Of a stretch of 64,000 nt of DNA, positions 8,644 to 18,529 are shown in pieces. Numbering within the stretch: position 1 is the first letter of the stretch; each line of letters starts with the position of its first letter. A program made the position numbers and the translations under genes. Source of the DNA: Hugenholtzia roseola DSM 9546 (GTDB taxonomy: Bacteria > Bacteroidota > Bacteroidia > Cytophagales > Bernardetiaceae); contig NZ_AUGI01000033.1 of the NCBI RefSeq assembly GCF_000422585.1, positions 1 through 64,000 on the forward strand, written 5' to 3'. Under the pieces are notes generated by a model that was not told the origin of the DNA, did no database searches, and worked only from the letters and a program-made list of their open reading frames with translations.

Positions 8644-8655
8644 GATGATACATAT

Positions 8656-9960
8656 TTACTTGTCTTTGGGTTTTGTAAAATAGGCGTGAAGCAAGAGCGG
8701 AATCCAACCCAAAACGGGTATAAAATGGGCTATAGAAAGCGGATTGCGCAAGGTTAGGAGAAAGAAATCATACCATTTTACTTTCATTTTGAAATTGCGC
8801 TTGCCTTTGTTGTAGAGCCTATCAAATTCGTAGAAAAGCGCAGGCCAGCCAAAAGGATAAAGGGCGGGAAATTTGCCAATGCGCTCGTGTTTTGCCTTGA
8901 AAAACTCCTTGAATTGATAGGGCGACTTGCCGTATTTGCGCACGCCTTCGTCGAGTTCTGCCTGCACTTGGGCGTTGATTTTGTCGCGCACCTGCTCTAT
9001 TTCGGCTTGTGTAATGTCTTCAAAGGACTTATCGGGGTCGTCTAAAAGGGCGTAGGGGTCTATGCGTTTGCCCATGACGTAGGTCATTTTGGCAGGGAAG
9101 CCGCAATAGAAAATCCAAGGAATGGTCAGGGCAAGGGTCGTGATAAGTCCCATCGGGAGGAAGGGCATGCCTATTTTATTGACAAGGCGATTGACGGCGG
9201 GGAAACTATAGACATAGGGGTTGATGTACTCGGCATTGACCGTTGCAAAGGGTATGATGTCGGTCTTGTATTTGAGTGCCATACGCACAAAAGAGGTAGA
9301 AAACCGTTGGAGTTGGTATTTTCTATTAAAACCCTTTCCAATTCCGGGTACGCCTTCGGGGTAAATCAAGATGTTGTAGTCATTGAACTGCATCATGGTC
9401 TCGAAATTGAGCGTAGTGGCATCTACACAGCCTACCTTTTTCCAAAGGCGATGAATCATAAAAGGATTCATCAAAGCCGTCTGTGAGAGCATGGGAGCGG
9501 AAAGCGGACGGATACAGTCGGAGGAAAAGTTATGACGACGAAACAGCTCGGCGGCGAAAATCATGCCGTCCCAAGGGAACGCCATGCCAGAGTGGTTGCT
9601 AATAAAAATTAGCGGTCGGTCGGGATTGTTGCGCTTGGGAAGCTCATCGAAACCAATAAATTCGGAGCGGTAGTAGGCTTTATCCATCGGTTCTATCACA
9701 TTCTCGACGAGCAGGCGCGTGTATTCAAGGTCAAAATAGCGCGTATAGACGTATTTATTATTTTCTACTTCGGCAGGAACTTGTGGAGTTTGTGCCGTCA
9801 TCACTTTTTTATGCGTATCTTTCATACTTTTCAGAACTTTTTTTTGTGTGGAGGGCAGCGGCAGGCTGTCGTTTGTGTAGGCTAAGAATCTATTTGCAAA
9901 AGACGCAACGAAGGCGGCAAAAAGGGCATCTTTGGTCTTTACAAAGGTTTTGACACACAA
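8656..9960 (-). CDS. Lysophospholipid acyltransferase-like protein (PlsC/LPLAT superfamily)
   Basis: Membrane-associated acyltransferase, probably acting on phospholipid or another lipid acceptor. The LPLAT block I is NHSGMAFPWDG (about residues 121-131), in the variant form found in MGAT-like bacterial members, and block III is IYPEGVPGIGKGF followed by FVRMALKYKTDIIPFATV. Hydrophobic segments lie near the middle (LITTLALTIPWIFYCGFPA) and at the C-terminus. The 434-residue version starts at 9960; a second Met at 9825 (MKDTHKKVM) would remove a poorly conserved 45-residue extension and may be the true start. It ends next to a bidirectional terminator and is monocistronic. The exact substrate cannot be told from sequence. 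Confidence 0.8.
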   Translation of the reverse strand: MCVKTFVKTKDALFAAFVASFANRFLAYTNDSLPLPSTQKKVLKSMKDTHKKVMTAQTPQVPAEVENNKYVYTRYFDLEYTRLLVENVIEPMDKAYYRSEFIGFDELPKRNNPDRPLIFISNHSGMAFPWDGMIFAAELFRRHNFSSDCIRPLSAPMLSQTALMNPFMIHRLWKKVGCVDATTLNFETMMQFNDYNILIYPEGVPGIGKGFNRKYQLQRFSTSFVRMALKYKTDIIPFATVNAEYINPYVYSFPAVNRLVNKIGMPFLPMGLITTLALTIPWIFYCGFPAKMTYVMGKRIDPYALLDDPDKSFEDITQAEIEQVRDKINAQVQAELDEGVRKYGKSPYQFKEFFKAKHERIGKFPALYPFGWPALFYEFDRLYNKGKRNFKMKVKWYDFFLLTLRNPLSIAHFIPVLGWIPLLLHAYFTKPKDK

Positions 9961-10212
9961 TTTAATACTTTTTAGGGTAGAAAAGCAAATCTAAAGCCTG
10001 CGGAAACGATTTTTATTTTGCGATGTCGTTTTTTTGTGCCTTTTTTACTTTTGCGATTCAAAGAAAAAAGAGTATTTTTGAAAGTCTAAGTCGTGTTAGG
10101 CGTTATTTCAAAATTTTAGACCCAGTCGGTTGTTGCAGTGCCTTTTCAGGTGCAAAGGCAGGGAGGTTGTTTGTTTTCAAATTTTATTTCTATGTTTTTT
10201 TCTTCTCAAAAA

Positions 10213-12966
10213 ATGATGCTTCTATACACAATTCGGAGTGCGGCAAGAAAGTGGGGCTACGGCGTTTTGGGTGCAAAAACCACACAGTTTTTCCTACCGT
10301 CTGTTTTTACTGCTCTTTTTCTAAGTGCCTTTTTTTTCTTGGGCTTTCCTACCAACCTTTCGGCACAAAAGACCCTTGTGATGGGCAAAGTTACTGATGC
10401 CGAAACAGGTGACGGCGTGCCTTTTGCCAGCGTTTATTTTGATAAGACTACGATTGGCACTACTACCGATTTCGATGGCTATTTTAAAATAGAAACCGAC
10501 ACGCCTACTGATAGTTTGGTAGCCTCTTATATTGGCTATGAAATGCGCAAGAAACCCATAGAAAAAGGAAAAACCCAAACGGTAGATTTCCAACTTGGCA
10601 GCACCAGCGAGGTCTTGAAAGAAGTCGTTATTACGTTGGGCAAAAAAGAAAACCCTGCTTGGCGGATTCTTAGGGCGGTGGTAGCGAACAAAAAATACAA
10701 CGACAAGACGCGCCTCTTGGCTTACGAATTTGATACGTATAGCAAAATTGAAGTCGATGTAGATAACATTACCGATAAATTTAGAGAAAAAAAATTAGTA
10801 AAAAAAATAACGGCAGTCTTAGATAGCATCGAGCGCATTGCAGGCGAAGATGGCAAGCCTATCTTGCCGATTTTTATTTCTGAAACCGTTTCGAAGACTT
10901 ATTTCCGCAAAAATCCCGAAAAAAGGCGCGAAGACATCATCAAGACCAAACTCACAGGGGTAGGCATGGAAGATGGTAGCACGCTTTCACAATTAGTGGG
11001 TAGTTCGTTTCAAGACTACAATTTTTATGAAAATTGGATAACCATTACAGACAAAGACTTCGTTTCGCCTATTGCCGAAAGTTGGCGTATCTTTTACGAT
11101 TACGAGCTAAAACAAGAAAATGTGTTAGTAGATGGTTTTAAGTGTTATCTAATAGAATTTAGACCCAAACGCCCCGAAGACTTAGCCTTTCAGGGTCAGA
11201 TGTGGATAACCGATTCCACTTTTGCCCTCAAACGCATAGATGTAACAGTAGGAAAAACGGCAAATTTGAACTTTATAGAAAAAATCAAGATTCAGCAGGA
11301 ATTAGTGCCTGTGGAAAAAAGCGAACTTTCCAAAGACGAGCAGCAGGCACTTCTTTTGGCGGATAGCTTGGAAAAAAAGGAACAACTGGCAGCAGGCACA
11401 GACTCTTTACAAACCGAAGAAATAGAAGACGCTATCGCCGAGATGGAAGGCTACCAAAAGGGCGCACGCCAAGCCTGGCTACCTTCCAAGACGCGCATTT
11501 TGGTAGATGTTGGTGAAATAAATGATAATTGGGCAGGCATGCTTATCAAATCTTACGTGTCGGCAAAAAATATGGTCGTCAATCAGCCCAAACCGCTCAA
11601 ATTTTACAAGCAGACCATCAAAGTAGCCGAAGACGCGCTTATTTCTACCCCCGACTACTGGCAGCAAAATCGCCACGATTCGCTTTCCCAAACCGAGCAA
11701 AATGTTTATCTGATGATAGACACCCTGCGCAATCTGCCTGTGGTGAAAAGCTACATCGAAATCGTGAGTTTTATCTACAATGGCTATAAAGACATCGGCA
11801 AAATAGATGTAGGCTCGATACTCTCTTTGGTCAATTACAACAATGTAGAAGGCACGCGCTTTATGCTCAACCTGCGCACCAATGACAAGTTTAGTGGCAA
11901 ATTTATGATAGGCGGTTTTGCCGCTTATGGTCTGATGGACGAGCGTTGGAAATACGGTGGTAGGTTTCAGTACATTGCCAAAAAAGTACCTACTTGGACA
12001 GTCATGGGGCTTTCCTACAAAAAAGACATCGAGCAGGTTGCCATCTTCAACGACAACCTTTCCCCTGCCGACAACCCCCTCTTTTTTGCCTTTGCAAGAT
12101 GGGGCAACATAGAAAAAAACCGCCCCTTTTTGCACGAGGAAATCAAAGCCTTTGCCCAAACGGATTTGCTCAAAGGGCTGACCCAAAAAATTACCTTCCG
12201 TCAGCAAAATATTCAGCCGCTCTACGCCTTCGAATACTACGATTTGAACAATCGCGACCTGCGCTACAACGAATTTACCACCTCCGAATTGATGTTTGAA
12301 ACGCGCATAGCCTTTCAGGAGCGTTTTATCATTGATGGCAACGATAGAATTAGCTTTGGCACAGGCGACTATCCTGTTTTTAAGTTGCGCTACCATTTGG
12401 GTTTGCCCAATTTTTTAAATAGTAGTTTTGGTTTTCATAAATTTGCCGCCCAAGTAGAGCAGTCTTTTCGTTTGGGTGCAATCGGCAGGACAGACTACAC
12501 CTTGCAGGCAGGCTACATTCCTTCCACAATTCCCTACCCCCTTTTGGAGAGCCACTTGGGGAATGAAACCCCTTTTTACAACCTACTCGCCTTTAATTTG
12601 ATGAATTATTTTGAGTTTGTAAGCGATAAATTTGTTTCTTTGCGTCTGCAACACCGCTTCGAGGGCTTGTTTCTCAATAGCGTCCCACTGATGCGCAAAC
12701 TCAAATGGCGCAACTTTGTAGAAGGCAATTTCTTGTATGGCAGTGTAAGTCAGGCAAATTTAGACCTCATTCCCCTCACAGACGCGCAAGGAAACGCGCT
12801 TCCGCGTTTTAGTTCTTTGGGCAATAAACCCTATGTAGAACTTAGTTATGGGATAGAAAATATCTTCCGCTTGGTGCGCATACAAGCGGTACATCGTCTA
12901 ACCTATTTAGACAACCCTAACGCGAGCCGTTTCGGAGTGAGAGCCTCTTTGGTGTTTAGATTGTAA
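10213..12966 (+). CDS. DUF5686-type outer-membrane protein with CarboxypepD_reg-like N-domain
   Basis: Large envelope protein of about 917 residues when started at the Met at 10213; an upstream in-frame Met at 10138 is possible. A signal peptide ends near FLGFPTNLSAQ. It is followed by a carboxypeptidase regulatory-like beta-sandwich (VMGKVTDAETGDGVPFASVYF... to about 85 residues on), as in TonB receptors, and then the long DUF5686 body. The C-terminal third has alternating aromatic strands and ends in VRASLVFRL, which fits an outer-membrane beta-barrel with a C-terminal Phe/Leu signature. It is a common Bacteroidota protein of unknown exact role. It is followed by recQ on the same strand after 198 bases. 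Confidence 0.8.
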   Translation: MMLLYTIRSAARKWGYGVLGAKTTQFFLPSVFTALFLSAFFFLGFPTNLSAQKTLVMGKVTDAETGDGVPFASVYFDKTTIGTTTDFDGYFKIETDTPTDSLVASYIGYEMRKKPIEKGKTQTVDFQLGSTSEVLKEVVITLGKKENPAWRILRAVVANKKYNDKTRLLAYEFDTYSKIEVDVDNITDKFREKKLVKKITAVLDSIERIAGEDGKPILPIFISETVSKTYFRKNPEKRREDIIKTKLTGVGMEDGSTLSQLVGSSFQDYNFYENWITITDKDFVSPIAESWRIFYDYELKQENVLVDGFKCYLIEFRPKRPEDLAFQGQMWITDSTFALKRIDVTVGKTANLNFIEKIKIQQELVPVEKSELSKDEQQALLLADSLEKKEQLAAGTDSLQTEEIEDAIAEMEGYQKGARQAWLPSKTRILVDVGEINDNWAGMLIKSYVSAKNMVVNQPKPLKFYKQTIKVAEDALISTPDYWQQNRHDSLSQTEQNVYLMIDTLRNLPVVKSYIEIVSFIYNGYKDIGKIDVGSILSLVNYNNVEGTRFMLNLRTNDKFSGKFMIGGFAAYGLMDERWKYGGRFQYIAKKVPTWTVMGLSYKKDIEQVAIFNDNLSPADNPLFFAFARWGNIEKNRPFLHEEIKAFAQTDLLKGLTQKITFRQQNIQPLYAFEYYDLNNRDLRYNEFTTSELMFETRIAFQERFIIDGNDRISFGTGDYPVFKLRYHLGLPNFLNSSFGFHKFAAQVEQSFRLGAIGRTDYTLQAGYIPSTIPYPLLESHLGNETPFYNLLAFNLMNYFEFVSDKFVSLRLQHRFEGLFLNSVPLMRKLKWRNFVEGNFLYGSVSQANLDLIPLTDAQGNALPRFSSLGNKPYVELSYGIENIFRLVRIQAVHRLTYLDNPNASRFGVRASLVFRL

Positions 12967-13164
12967 AAAAAGAACCCCGCTTGGGTTTTTTCTAAAAAAG
13001 TACCTACCAATAGCGGCTTTCCGACTAATATTTTTGAATCGCTTTTCTGTTTTTTGGGCAAAAAAACTTAATTTTACACAGCTAAAAGCTCCGCGCCCTT
13101 GTTGCCGAGCTTTGCTTTATAGACCGTCCTAAGTGTAGCATTTCATCAGTGTAGCATCTCATCT

Positions 13165-15357
13165 ATGAATCCAGACATCGATTTGAAACATAGCCTAAAA
13201 CAGTTTTTTGGCTATCACCAGTTTAGAGGCAATCAGGAAGACATCATTCGCAATGTGCTAATGGGCAGGAATACCTTTGTCATCATGCCCACGGGCGCGG
13301 GAAAATCCCTTTGCTACCAGCTCCCTGCTGTGGTGAGCGAGGGAACGGCGATAGTCATTTCTCCTCTAATCGCCTTGATGAAAAATCAAGTCGACCAGCT
13401 TCATAGTTCGAGTATTCGCGCCGAGTTCCTCAATTCTACCTTATCTAAAACGGAAGTCAATCGCATCAAACGCGATTTGGTAGATAACAAAATCAAACTG
13501 CTATACCTTGCGCCCGAAAGCCTAACCAAAGACGAAACCTTAGATTTCCTTTCCAAAATCACCGTTTCTTTTGTAGCCATAGACGAGGCGCACTGTATTT
13601 CCGAATGGGGACACGATTTCCGACCCGAATACCGCCGTATTCGCCACATCATCGAGCGTTTGGGTAGCCTGCCTGTGATTGCCCTGACCGCTACGGCTAC
13701 GCCCAAAGTGCAGCTCGATATTCAGAAAAACCTGCACATGGAGGAGGCTTCTATTTTTAAGTCGTCCTTCAATCGCAAAAATCTCTACTACGAGGTGCAG
13801 CCAAAAGGCAAGGAGGTGAATCGCGATTTGATTAGATTTGTAAAAAAATTCAAAGGCAAGTCGGGGATTATCTATTGCCTAAGCCGCAAAAAGGTAGAGG
13901 AAATTGCCGAGCTACTCAACGTCAATGACATCAAGGCACTGCCCTACCATGCAGGTTTAGATGCCCATACGCGCATGAGCAACCAAGATGCGTTCCTAAA
14001 CGAACAAGTTGAGGTTATCGTCGCTACGATTGCCTTTGGCATGGGCATTGACAAGCCTGACGTGCGCTTTGTGGTGCATTACGACGTGCCTAAATCTTTG
14101 GAAGGCTACTACCAAGAAACAGGCAGAGCAGGGCGCGACAGTTTAGAAGGGCATTGTTTGATGTTCTATTGTAAAAATGATATTCAAAAATTAGAAAAAT
14201 TCAACAAAGACAAACCTGCAAACGAGCGCGATAATGCGCGACACCTCTTACAGGAAATGGCGGCGTATGCCGAGTCGTCGGTGTGTAGGCGTTTGCAACT
14301 CTTACATTATTTCGGCGAAAGCTATGATGTCATGGAGTGTAACGAAATGTGTGATAATTGTAGTAAAAACGACAATATGGCAACCTTCGAAGGACAAGAA
14401 TTTGTCTTGACCGTCTTAGAAGCGGTCTTACAAACACAGGAGAAATTCACCATTGACCACGTCATTAAGGTCATCAGAGGGATAGAAGAACCCCATGTGG
14501 TTAGTTATGAACACCACGAATTGGAAATCTTTGGCGAGGGGCAGCATGAAAACGAGGAGTTTTGGCAGTCGGTCTTCCGACAGGTCATGCTATCAGGCTT
14601 ATTAGATAAAGACATCGACCATCTCAATGTCCTCAAATTAAGCAAGACGGGCAAGGCGTTCCTCAAAAAGCCTACCTCTTTCAAATTGCACAAAGACCAT
14701 GAGTATACAGGCGAGGAAGCCGAGCCGCTTATCCCCGAATCGCCCGAAAAAGCCAAGACCCCATTTGATGACGTGCTTTTTGACCTGCTCAAAAAACTGC
14801 GCAAGAAAGTATCCCATCAGCATGGCGTACCGCCCTATGTCATCTTCCAAGAGCCTTCTATGGAGGAGATGTGTACCGTCTATCCTACTTCTTTCGAGGA
14901 GATGGCGCAAATCAATGGCGTAGGCATGGCAAAGGCGAAAAAGTACGGCAAGGAATTTATTAGCCTGATTGCCAAATATGTAGAGGAAAATGAAATCGAA
15001 ACTGCCTCCGACGTACTGGTCAAATCCACAGCCAATAAGTCTAAGACTAAAATCTTTATCATTCAGCAAATCGATAGAATGATTGATTTAGAAGAAATTG
15101 CCGAAGCCAAAGACCTTTCTATGGACGAGCTAATTGAAGAAATCGAGCATATCTGTCATTCAGGCACAAAGCTCAATCTCAATTATTACATCGATAAAAT
15201 CATGGACAAAGAACGCCAACAGGAACTATACGATTACTTCTTGGAAGCCGAAACCGACAACATCAAAGACGTATTAGAAGAATTTGGCACAGACGACTTT
15301 TCGGAAGAAGAAATCCGTTTGGTGCGCATCAAGTTTCTTTCCGAATACGCCATGTAG
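13165..15357 (+). CDS. recQ: ATP-dependent DNA helicase RecQ
   Basis: 3'-to-5' DNA helicase for recombination and replication-fork repair. Motif I MPTGAGKSLCYQ is at residues 41-52, the DEAH box at 140-143, motif III ALTATAT follows, and motif VI is QETGRAGRD. The RecQ zinc site is visible as CRRLQ...CNEMCDNC, then a winged-helix region, an HRDC domain near 530-615 (LLKKLRKKVSHQHGVPPYVIF), and a C-terminal helical extension of about 110 residues seen in Bacteroidota RecQ. Length 730, normal for this phylum. A terminator at 15377 separates it from ruvA, so the two recombination genes are adjacent but probably separately transcribed. Confidence 0.96.
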   Translation: MNPDIDLKHSLKQFFGYHQFRGNQEDIIRNVLMGRNTFVIMPTGAGKSLCYQLPAVVSEGTAIVISPLIALMKNQVDQLHSSSIRAEFLNSTLSKTEVNRIKRDLVDNKIKLLYLAPESLTKDETLDFLSKITVSFVAIDEAHCISEWGHDFRPEYRRIRHIIERLGSLPVIALTATATPKVQLDIQKNLHMEEASIFKSSFNRKNLYYEVQPKGKEVNRDLIRFVKKFKGKSGIIYCLSRKKVEEIAELLNVNDIKALPYHAGLDAHTRMSNQDAFLNEQVEVIVATIAFGMGIDKPDVRFVVHYDVPKSLEGYYQETGRAGRDSLEGHCLMFYCKNDIQKLEKFNKDKPANERDNARHLLQEMAAYAESSVCRRLQLLHYFGESYDVMECNEMCDNCSKNDNMATFEGQEFVLTVLEAVLQTQEKFTIDHVIKVIRGIEEPHVVSYEHHELEIFGEGQHENEEFWQSVFRQVMLSGLLDKDIDHLNVLKLSKTGKAFLKKPTSFKLHKDHEYTGEEAEPLIPESPEKAKTPFDDVLFDLLKKLRKKVSHQHGVPPYVIFQEPSMEEMCTVYPTSFEEMAQINGVGMAKAKKYGKEFISLIAKYVEENEIETASDVLVKSTANKSKTKIFIIQQIDRMIDLEEIAEAKDLSMDELIEEIEHICHSGTKLNLNYYIDKIMDKERQQELYDYFLEAETDNIKDVLEEFGTDDFSEEEIRLVRIKFLSEYAM

Positions 15358-15376
15358 CCTATTAAAAACAAAACTT

Positions 15377-15405
15377 GCCTTCAAATTTCCCTTTGAAGGC
15401 TTTTT
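15377..15405 (+). terminator. Rho-independent terminator after recQ
   Basis: GCCTTCAAA pairs with TTTGAAGGC around TTTCCC, followed by TTTTTC. It lies 19 bases after the recQ stop. Confidence 0.85.
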
Positions 15406-15432
15406 CTTACCTCTTTCCCAAGCCGCTGCCCT

Positions 15433-16044
15433 ATGTACGCATATCTGAAAGGCAAACTTGCAAGCAAAGAAGCCCCTTATCTTGTTATTGAAACTCCTGC
15501 GGGTATCGCCTTCGAGGTGCGAGCTACCCAAAATGTAGTCGAGCGTTTTGAAGTAGGGGCAGAGTGCCAAATTTTCACCTACCTGCGTGTGCGTGAAGAT
15601 GCACAAGAGCTATTTGGCTTTTCGAGCGAGCGCGAGAAAAAACTCTTTTTACTTTTGGTCGGTGTGTCTGATGTAGGGGCGGCTACTGCCTTAGCCGTTA
15701 TTTCGGCAATGCCAATGGGCGAATTGGTGGCTGCCATTTTGAATAATGATGCCAAGCGTTTGCAGGCAGTCAAGGGCGTAGGAGCAAAGACGGCGCAAAA
15801 AATCGTCTTAGAACTCAAAGACAAACTACCCAAAGAGGGCTTCCATGCGGAAATGGGCGAAAATTCCATAGCCGCAGGGCGCATTTCGGACACTGTGCAG
15901 AGCGAAACCTTAGCGGCACTGATGGCTTTGGGTATGAATAAAATTGCGGCAGAGCGTAGTATCCGCGCCGTTTTGAAAAGCTACCCCGAAGAAAGTTTCG
16001 ACCAAGTAGAAAAATTGTTGCGTTTGGCTTTGCAGCAGCGGTAA
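15433..16044 (+). CDS. ruvA: Holliday junction branch migration protein RuvA
   Basis: DNA-binding subunit of the RuvAB branch migration complex. The 203 residues show the N-terminal OB fold (MYAYLKGKLASKEAPYLVIE), two helix-hairpin-helix motifs (VSDVGAATALAVI and VKGVGAKTAQKIVLELKDK), and the C-terminal domain III (AALMALGMNKIAAERSI) that contacts RuvB. Length and start match the family. It follows recQ after a terminator and precedes an antiporter gene. Confidence 0.96.
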   Translation: MYAYLKGKLASKEAPYLVIETPAGIAFEVRATQNVVERFEVGAECQIFTYLRVREDAQELFGFSSEREKKLFLLLVGVSDVGAATALAVISAMPMGELVAAILNNDAKRLQAVKGVGAKTAQKIVLELKDKLPKEGFHAEMGENSIAAGRISDTVQSETLAALMALGMNKIAAERSIRAVLKSYPEESFDQVEKLLRLALQQR

Positions 16045-16111
16045 GTTTGCACAGAGCCTACCCCAAAAAGGAGGTTTAGGTTCTTTTTATCCTCATTCGT
16101 CGAATTTTGAA

Positions 16112-16135
16112 GGCTTCGTAAGTATAAAAGAAGCC
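16112..16135 (+). terminator. Weak hairpin after ruvA
   Basis: GGCTTC (16112-16117) pairs with GAAGCC (16130-16135), followed by a mixed T stretch. It is a weak candidate terminator only. Confidence 0.35.
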
Positions 16136-16262
16136 TATTTGGTTGTTTTTTTGCCTATTTCTAAGTAGCTTGCTGCGCATAGCTTACTACAAAAGTGATT
16201 TTTTGTCTGTTCCGATTTTTTTGACATTCCGAAATACGCTCATCTTACCCTTTTTCCTTTTC

Positions 16263-17240
16263 ATGACCTTATTCTTATCCTTTGTTTCGCTTTTAGGCGG
16301 GCTTGCCCTCACTATCATTGGCTCTGATAAATTAGTAGAAGGTGCTTCGGCACTTGCCAAACGGTTGAAAGTATCCGACCTACTTATCGGGCTAACTATC
16401 GTCGCTTTTGGCACCTCTGCACCCGAACTTACGGTCAATCTTTTCGCCTGCTTTCAGGGGCAGACGGGGCTTGCGATAGGCAACGCAATGGGTAGCAATA
16501 TCGTCAATACGCTGCTTATTTTGGGAGTGGCGGCTTTTATCTTTCCTATCCGCGTAACTTCTAACACCACTTGGGTAGAAATTCCTTTGAGCCTATTGGC
16601 GGCATTGATGTTGGGCGTGGCTGCCAATGATGTTTTTTTTGATGGCGCAACCCAAAACCAGCTCACGCGCACAGACGGCTTGGCACTACTTGGCTTTTTT
16701 GCAATCTTTATGTATTATACCTTTAAAGTGGCGCAAAGTTCACACGAAGACGAAAGCGAAGCCGCCGTCAAGATGATGTCTTTGGGAAAATCCGTACTCT
16801 TTGCCGCTTTGGGAATGTTGGGGCTTTTTCTGGGCGGAAAATTATTAGTAGATGGGGCGATTGAAATAGCCAAAAGTTTCGGCATGAGCGACTCCCTTAT
16901 CGGTCTGACCATTGTAGCGATAGGCACTTCTGCACCCGAACTTGCCACTTCTATCTCTGCTGCACTCAAACAGAAATCGGATATTGCCATAGGAAACGTC
17001 ATTGGGTCAAATATCTTCAACATCTTTTTTATCTTGGGCATTAGTTCTATCATCAATCCGCTCCCTTTTGAGGCGCAAAACAATTACGATGTCGTCGTCA
17101 ATATTGTCGCCAGTTTGTTGATGTTTGTTTTTGTTTTCACAGGAAAGGGGCGCGAAATCAACCGCACCGAGGGTAGCATCTTGGTGTTGGTTTATTTGGT
17201 GTATATGACTTGGACAATTTATGCAAATTTGAGCCTTTGA
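16263..17240 (+). CDS. Calcium/sodium antiporter (CaCA family, YrbG-like)
   Basis: Inner-membrane cation/Ca exchanger of about 325 residues, built from two inverted halves. Each half carries the alpha-repeat motif: VAFGTSAPELTVN (first half) and VAIGTSAPELATS (second half), each followed by a GNxxGSNIxN stretch (GNAMGSNIVN and GNVIGSNIFN). Ten or so hydrophobic segments are visible. The start at 16263 (MTLFLSFVSLLGGLALTIIG) begins at the first membrane helix; an upstream in-frame Met at 16143 would add an unconserved 40-residue tail. Ion specificity cannot be read from sequence. The C-terminus overlaps the upstream part of the next reading frame but not its likely start. Confidence 0.92.
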   Translation: MTLFLSFVSLLGGLALTIIGSDKLVEGASALAKRLKVSDLLIGLTIVAFGTSAPELTVNLFACFQGQTGLAIGNAMGSNIVNTLLILGVAAFIFPIRVTSNTTWVEIPLSLLAALMLGVAANDVFFDGATQNQLTRTDGLALLGFFAIFMYYTFKVAQSSHEDESEAAVKMMSLGKSVLFAALGMLGLFLGGKLLVDGAIEIAKSFGMSDSLIGLTIVAIGTSAPELATSISAALKQKSDIAIGNVIGSNIFNIFFILGISSIINPLPFEAQNNYDVVVNIVASLLMFVFVFTGKGREINRTEGSILVLVYLVYMTWTIYANLSL

Positions 17241-17293
17241 GCATCTTTGGTATAAAAAATCTCACATACCCATCTGACAAGACCCATTTTATC

Positions 17294-18376
17294 ATGAAAA
17301 AACACCTTTCAATTTTGAGCTTATGCGCTTTTTTGTCTTTCTTTTTGGTTCAGAAGCAGGCAGAGGCGCAATTAAAAATCCCCAAAACGCTTTTTGTTTC
17401 CTACCAAATAGAGGCAAATCGCTGCCAAAGTCTAAGCTATTTTACGGGGTCGCGCATTTTCATTCCCCAAGATGCCTTTGTCTATAAAGCTACAAAAGAG
17501 CCTTATCAGGGTAGGGTCATTCTCAAATATCGCGAAACACACGATGTCTTTGATTTTATCATCAACGAGCAGCACCTTTTTGTAAGTCAGAAACAAGTCT
17601 TAAAATCTGGGGGCATGTTCGAAATCGCCGCTTATACCCCTGATAACAAAGAACTCGAAATTAGGGAGGGCAAAAAAATACAAGTTCGCTTTGCTGCCCA
17701 AGTAGCACAGGAAAAATTAGATAGTTATTTTCTAAATCCTGAAACTAACTTTTGGGAAAAACAGCAAAGTCCTATCGTTTCTTTAAATGCGCCCAAACGC
17801 GAACAGTCCGATACAGACCTTTGGGGCGGAAGCCCTGCCGCAGCATTGCCCCTAACGGAGGAAGAACTTGCAATAGGCTTTGGTGCTGATGATTTAGGCG
17901 ACTGGGGTGGAGAATGGGGAGATGGTTGGGAGTTTTCGCCCGAAGATAGTCTTAGAAATGAGGTCTTTAAGGCTATGGATATAGGAAAAATGGGGCTTCA
18001 CAACTACGATTTTTTATTGAAAGAAGAGGAGGCAATCCCCCTTGTGGCGCACTTCGAGGTAGAAAGCACTGCGCCCAATGCCGCTGATTTGACCGTTAGT
18101 AAGGTTTATTGTGTCTATGAAAAGTCTAATGCTATCGTCTATTATACCCAAGATGGTTTTAGCTCGTGGGAAAAAGATTTTCGCCTTTTGCCCAATGAAC
18201 CGCTGCAAATTTTTTGCATCTTCGAAGATGGCTCTATTGCCAAACTGCCGAAGGAAAAGTTGCCCACAGCAGAAGTTTTGAATAAATATAAAAACAAAAA
18301 ATATACGTTTGTTTTACAACACGAGCCAAAAAAACCGCTTAAAAAAGAGGATTTGGTAGCGCAACTATCTCAATAA
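17294..18376 (+). CDS. Secreted protein of unknown function
   Basis: About 360 residues from the Met at 17294, which begins a good signal peptide (MKKHLSILSLCAFLSFFLVQKQAEAQ, cleavage after AEA). An upstream Met at 17210 lies inside the antiporter gene and would bury the signal. The mature N-terminus resembles a beta-domain that starts from a cysteine-containing stretch (ANRCQSLSYFTGSRIFIPQDAF); the middle is Gly/Trp/Asp-rich (WGGEWGDGWEFSPED). No catalytic motif is recognised. It starts 54 bases after the antiporter stop and may be cotranscribed. Function unknown. Confidence 0.7.
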   Translation: MKKHLSILSLCAFLSFFLVQKQAEAQLKIPKTLFVSYQIEANRCQSLSYFTGSRIFIPQDAFVYKATKEPYQGRVILKYRETHDVFDFIINEQHLFVSQKQVLKSGGMFEIAAYTPDNKELEIREGKKIQVRFAAQVAQEKLDSYFLNPETNFWEKQQSPIVSLNAPKREQSDTDLWGGSPAAALPLTEEELAIGFGADDLGDWGGEWGDGWEFSPEDSLRNEVFKAMDIGKMGLHNYDFLLKEEEAIPLVAHFEVESTAPNAADLTVSKVYCVYEKSNAIVYYTQDGFSSWEKDFRLLPNEPLQIFCIFEDGSIAKLPKEKLPTAEVLNKYKNKKYTFVLQHEPKKPLKKEDLVAQLSQ

Positions 18377-18509
18377 TAAAATTAGAACAGAATCCTATTT
18401 TTGGGTCTGAAAGTATTTTTGGTTTCAATCTCGTTGCGGAGAGGGCAATGGAGAGGTCAATGCCTTGTCCCTACATTTCGAGCCTAATTATTAGAATTTA
18501 ACATTGCTG
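18372..18509 (+). mobile_element. Degenerate MITE remnant with right terminal repeat
   Basis: The right end TTAGAATTTAACATTGCTG (to 18509) matches the right terminal repeat of the intact MITEs with one change. The interior (GGGTCTGAAAG, TTTCAATC, TGCCTTGTCCCTACATTT) follows the copy at 58.2 kb. The left terminal repeat is absent. It lies between the secreted-protein gene and the cassette-like genes. Confidence 0.6.
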
Positions 18510-18529
18510 CGACTAACGGGTGACTGCTC

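Noticed and set aside
11479-12396. Open 305-codon frame on the minus strand inside the DUF5686 gene
   Set aside because: It is fully antisense to a gene with a recognised domain, has no motif, and its residue content (F/V/K/I-rich without structure) fits a shadow frame.
16187-16438. Antisense frames inside the antiporter gene
   Set aside because: They mirror the GTSAPE repeats in reverse and have no features of their own.
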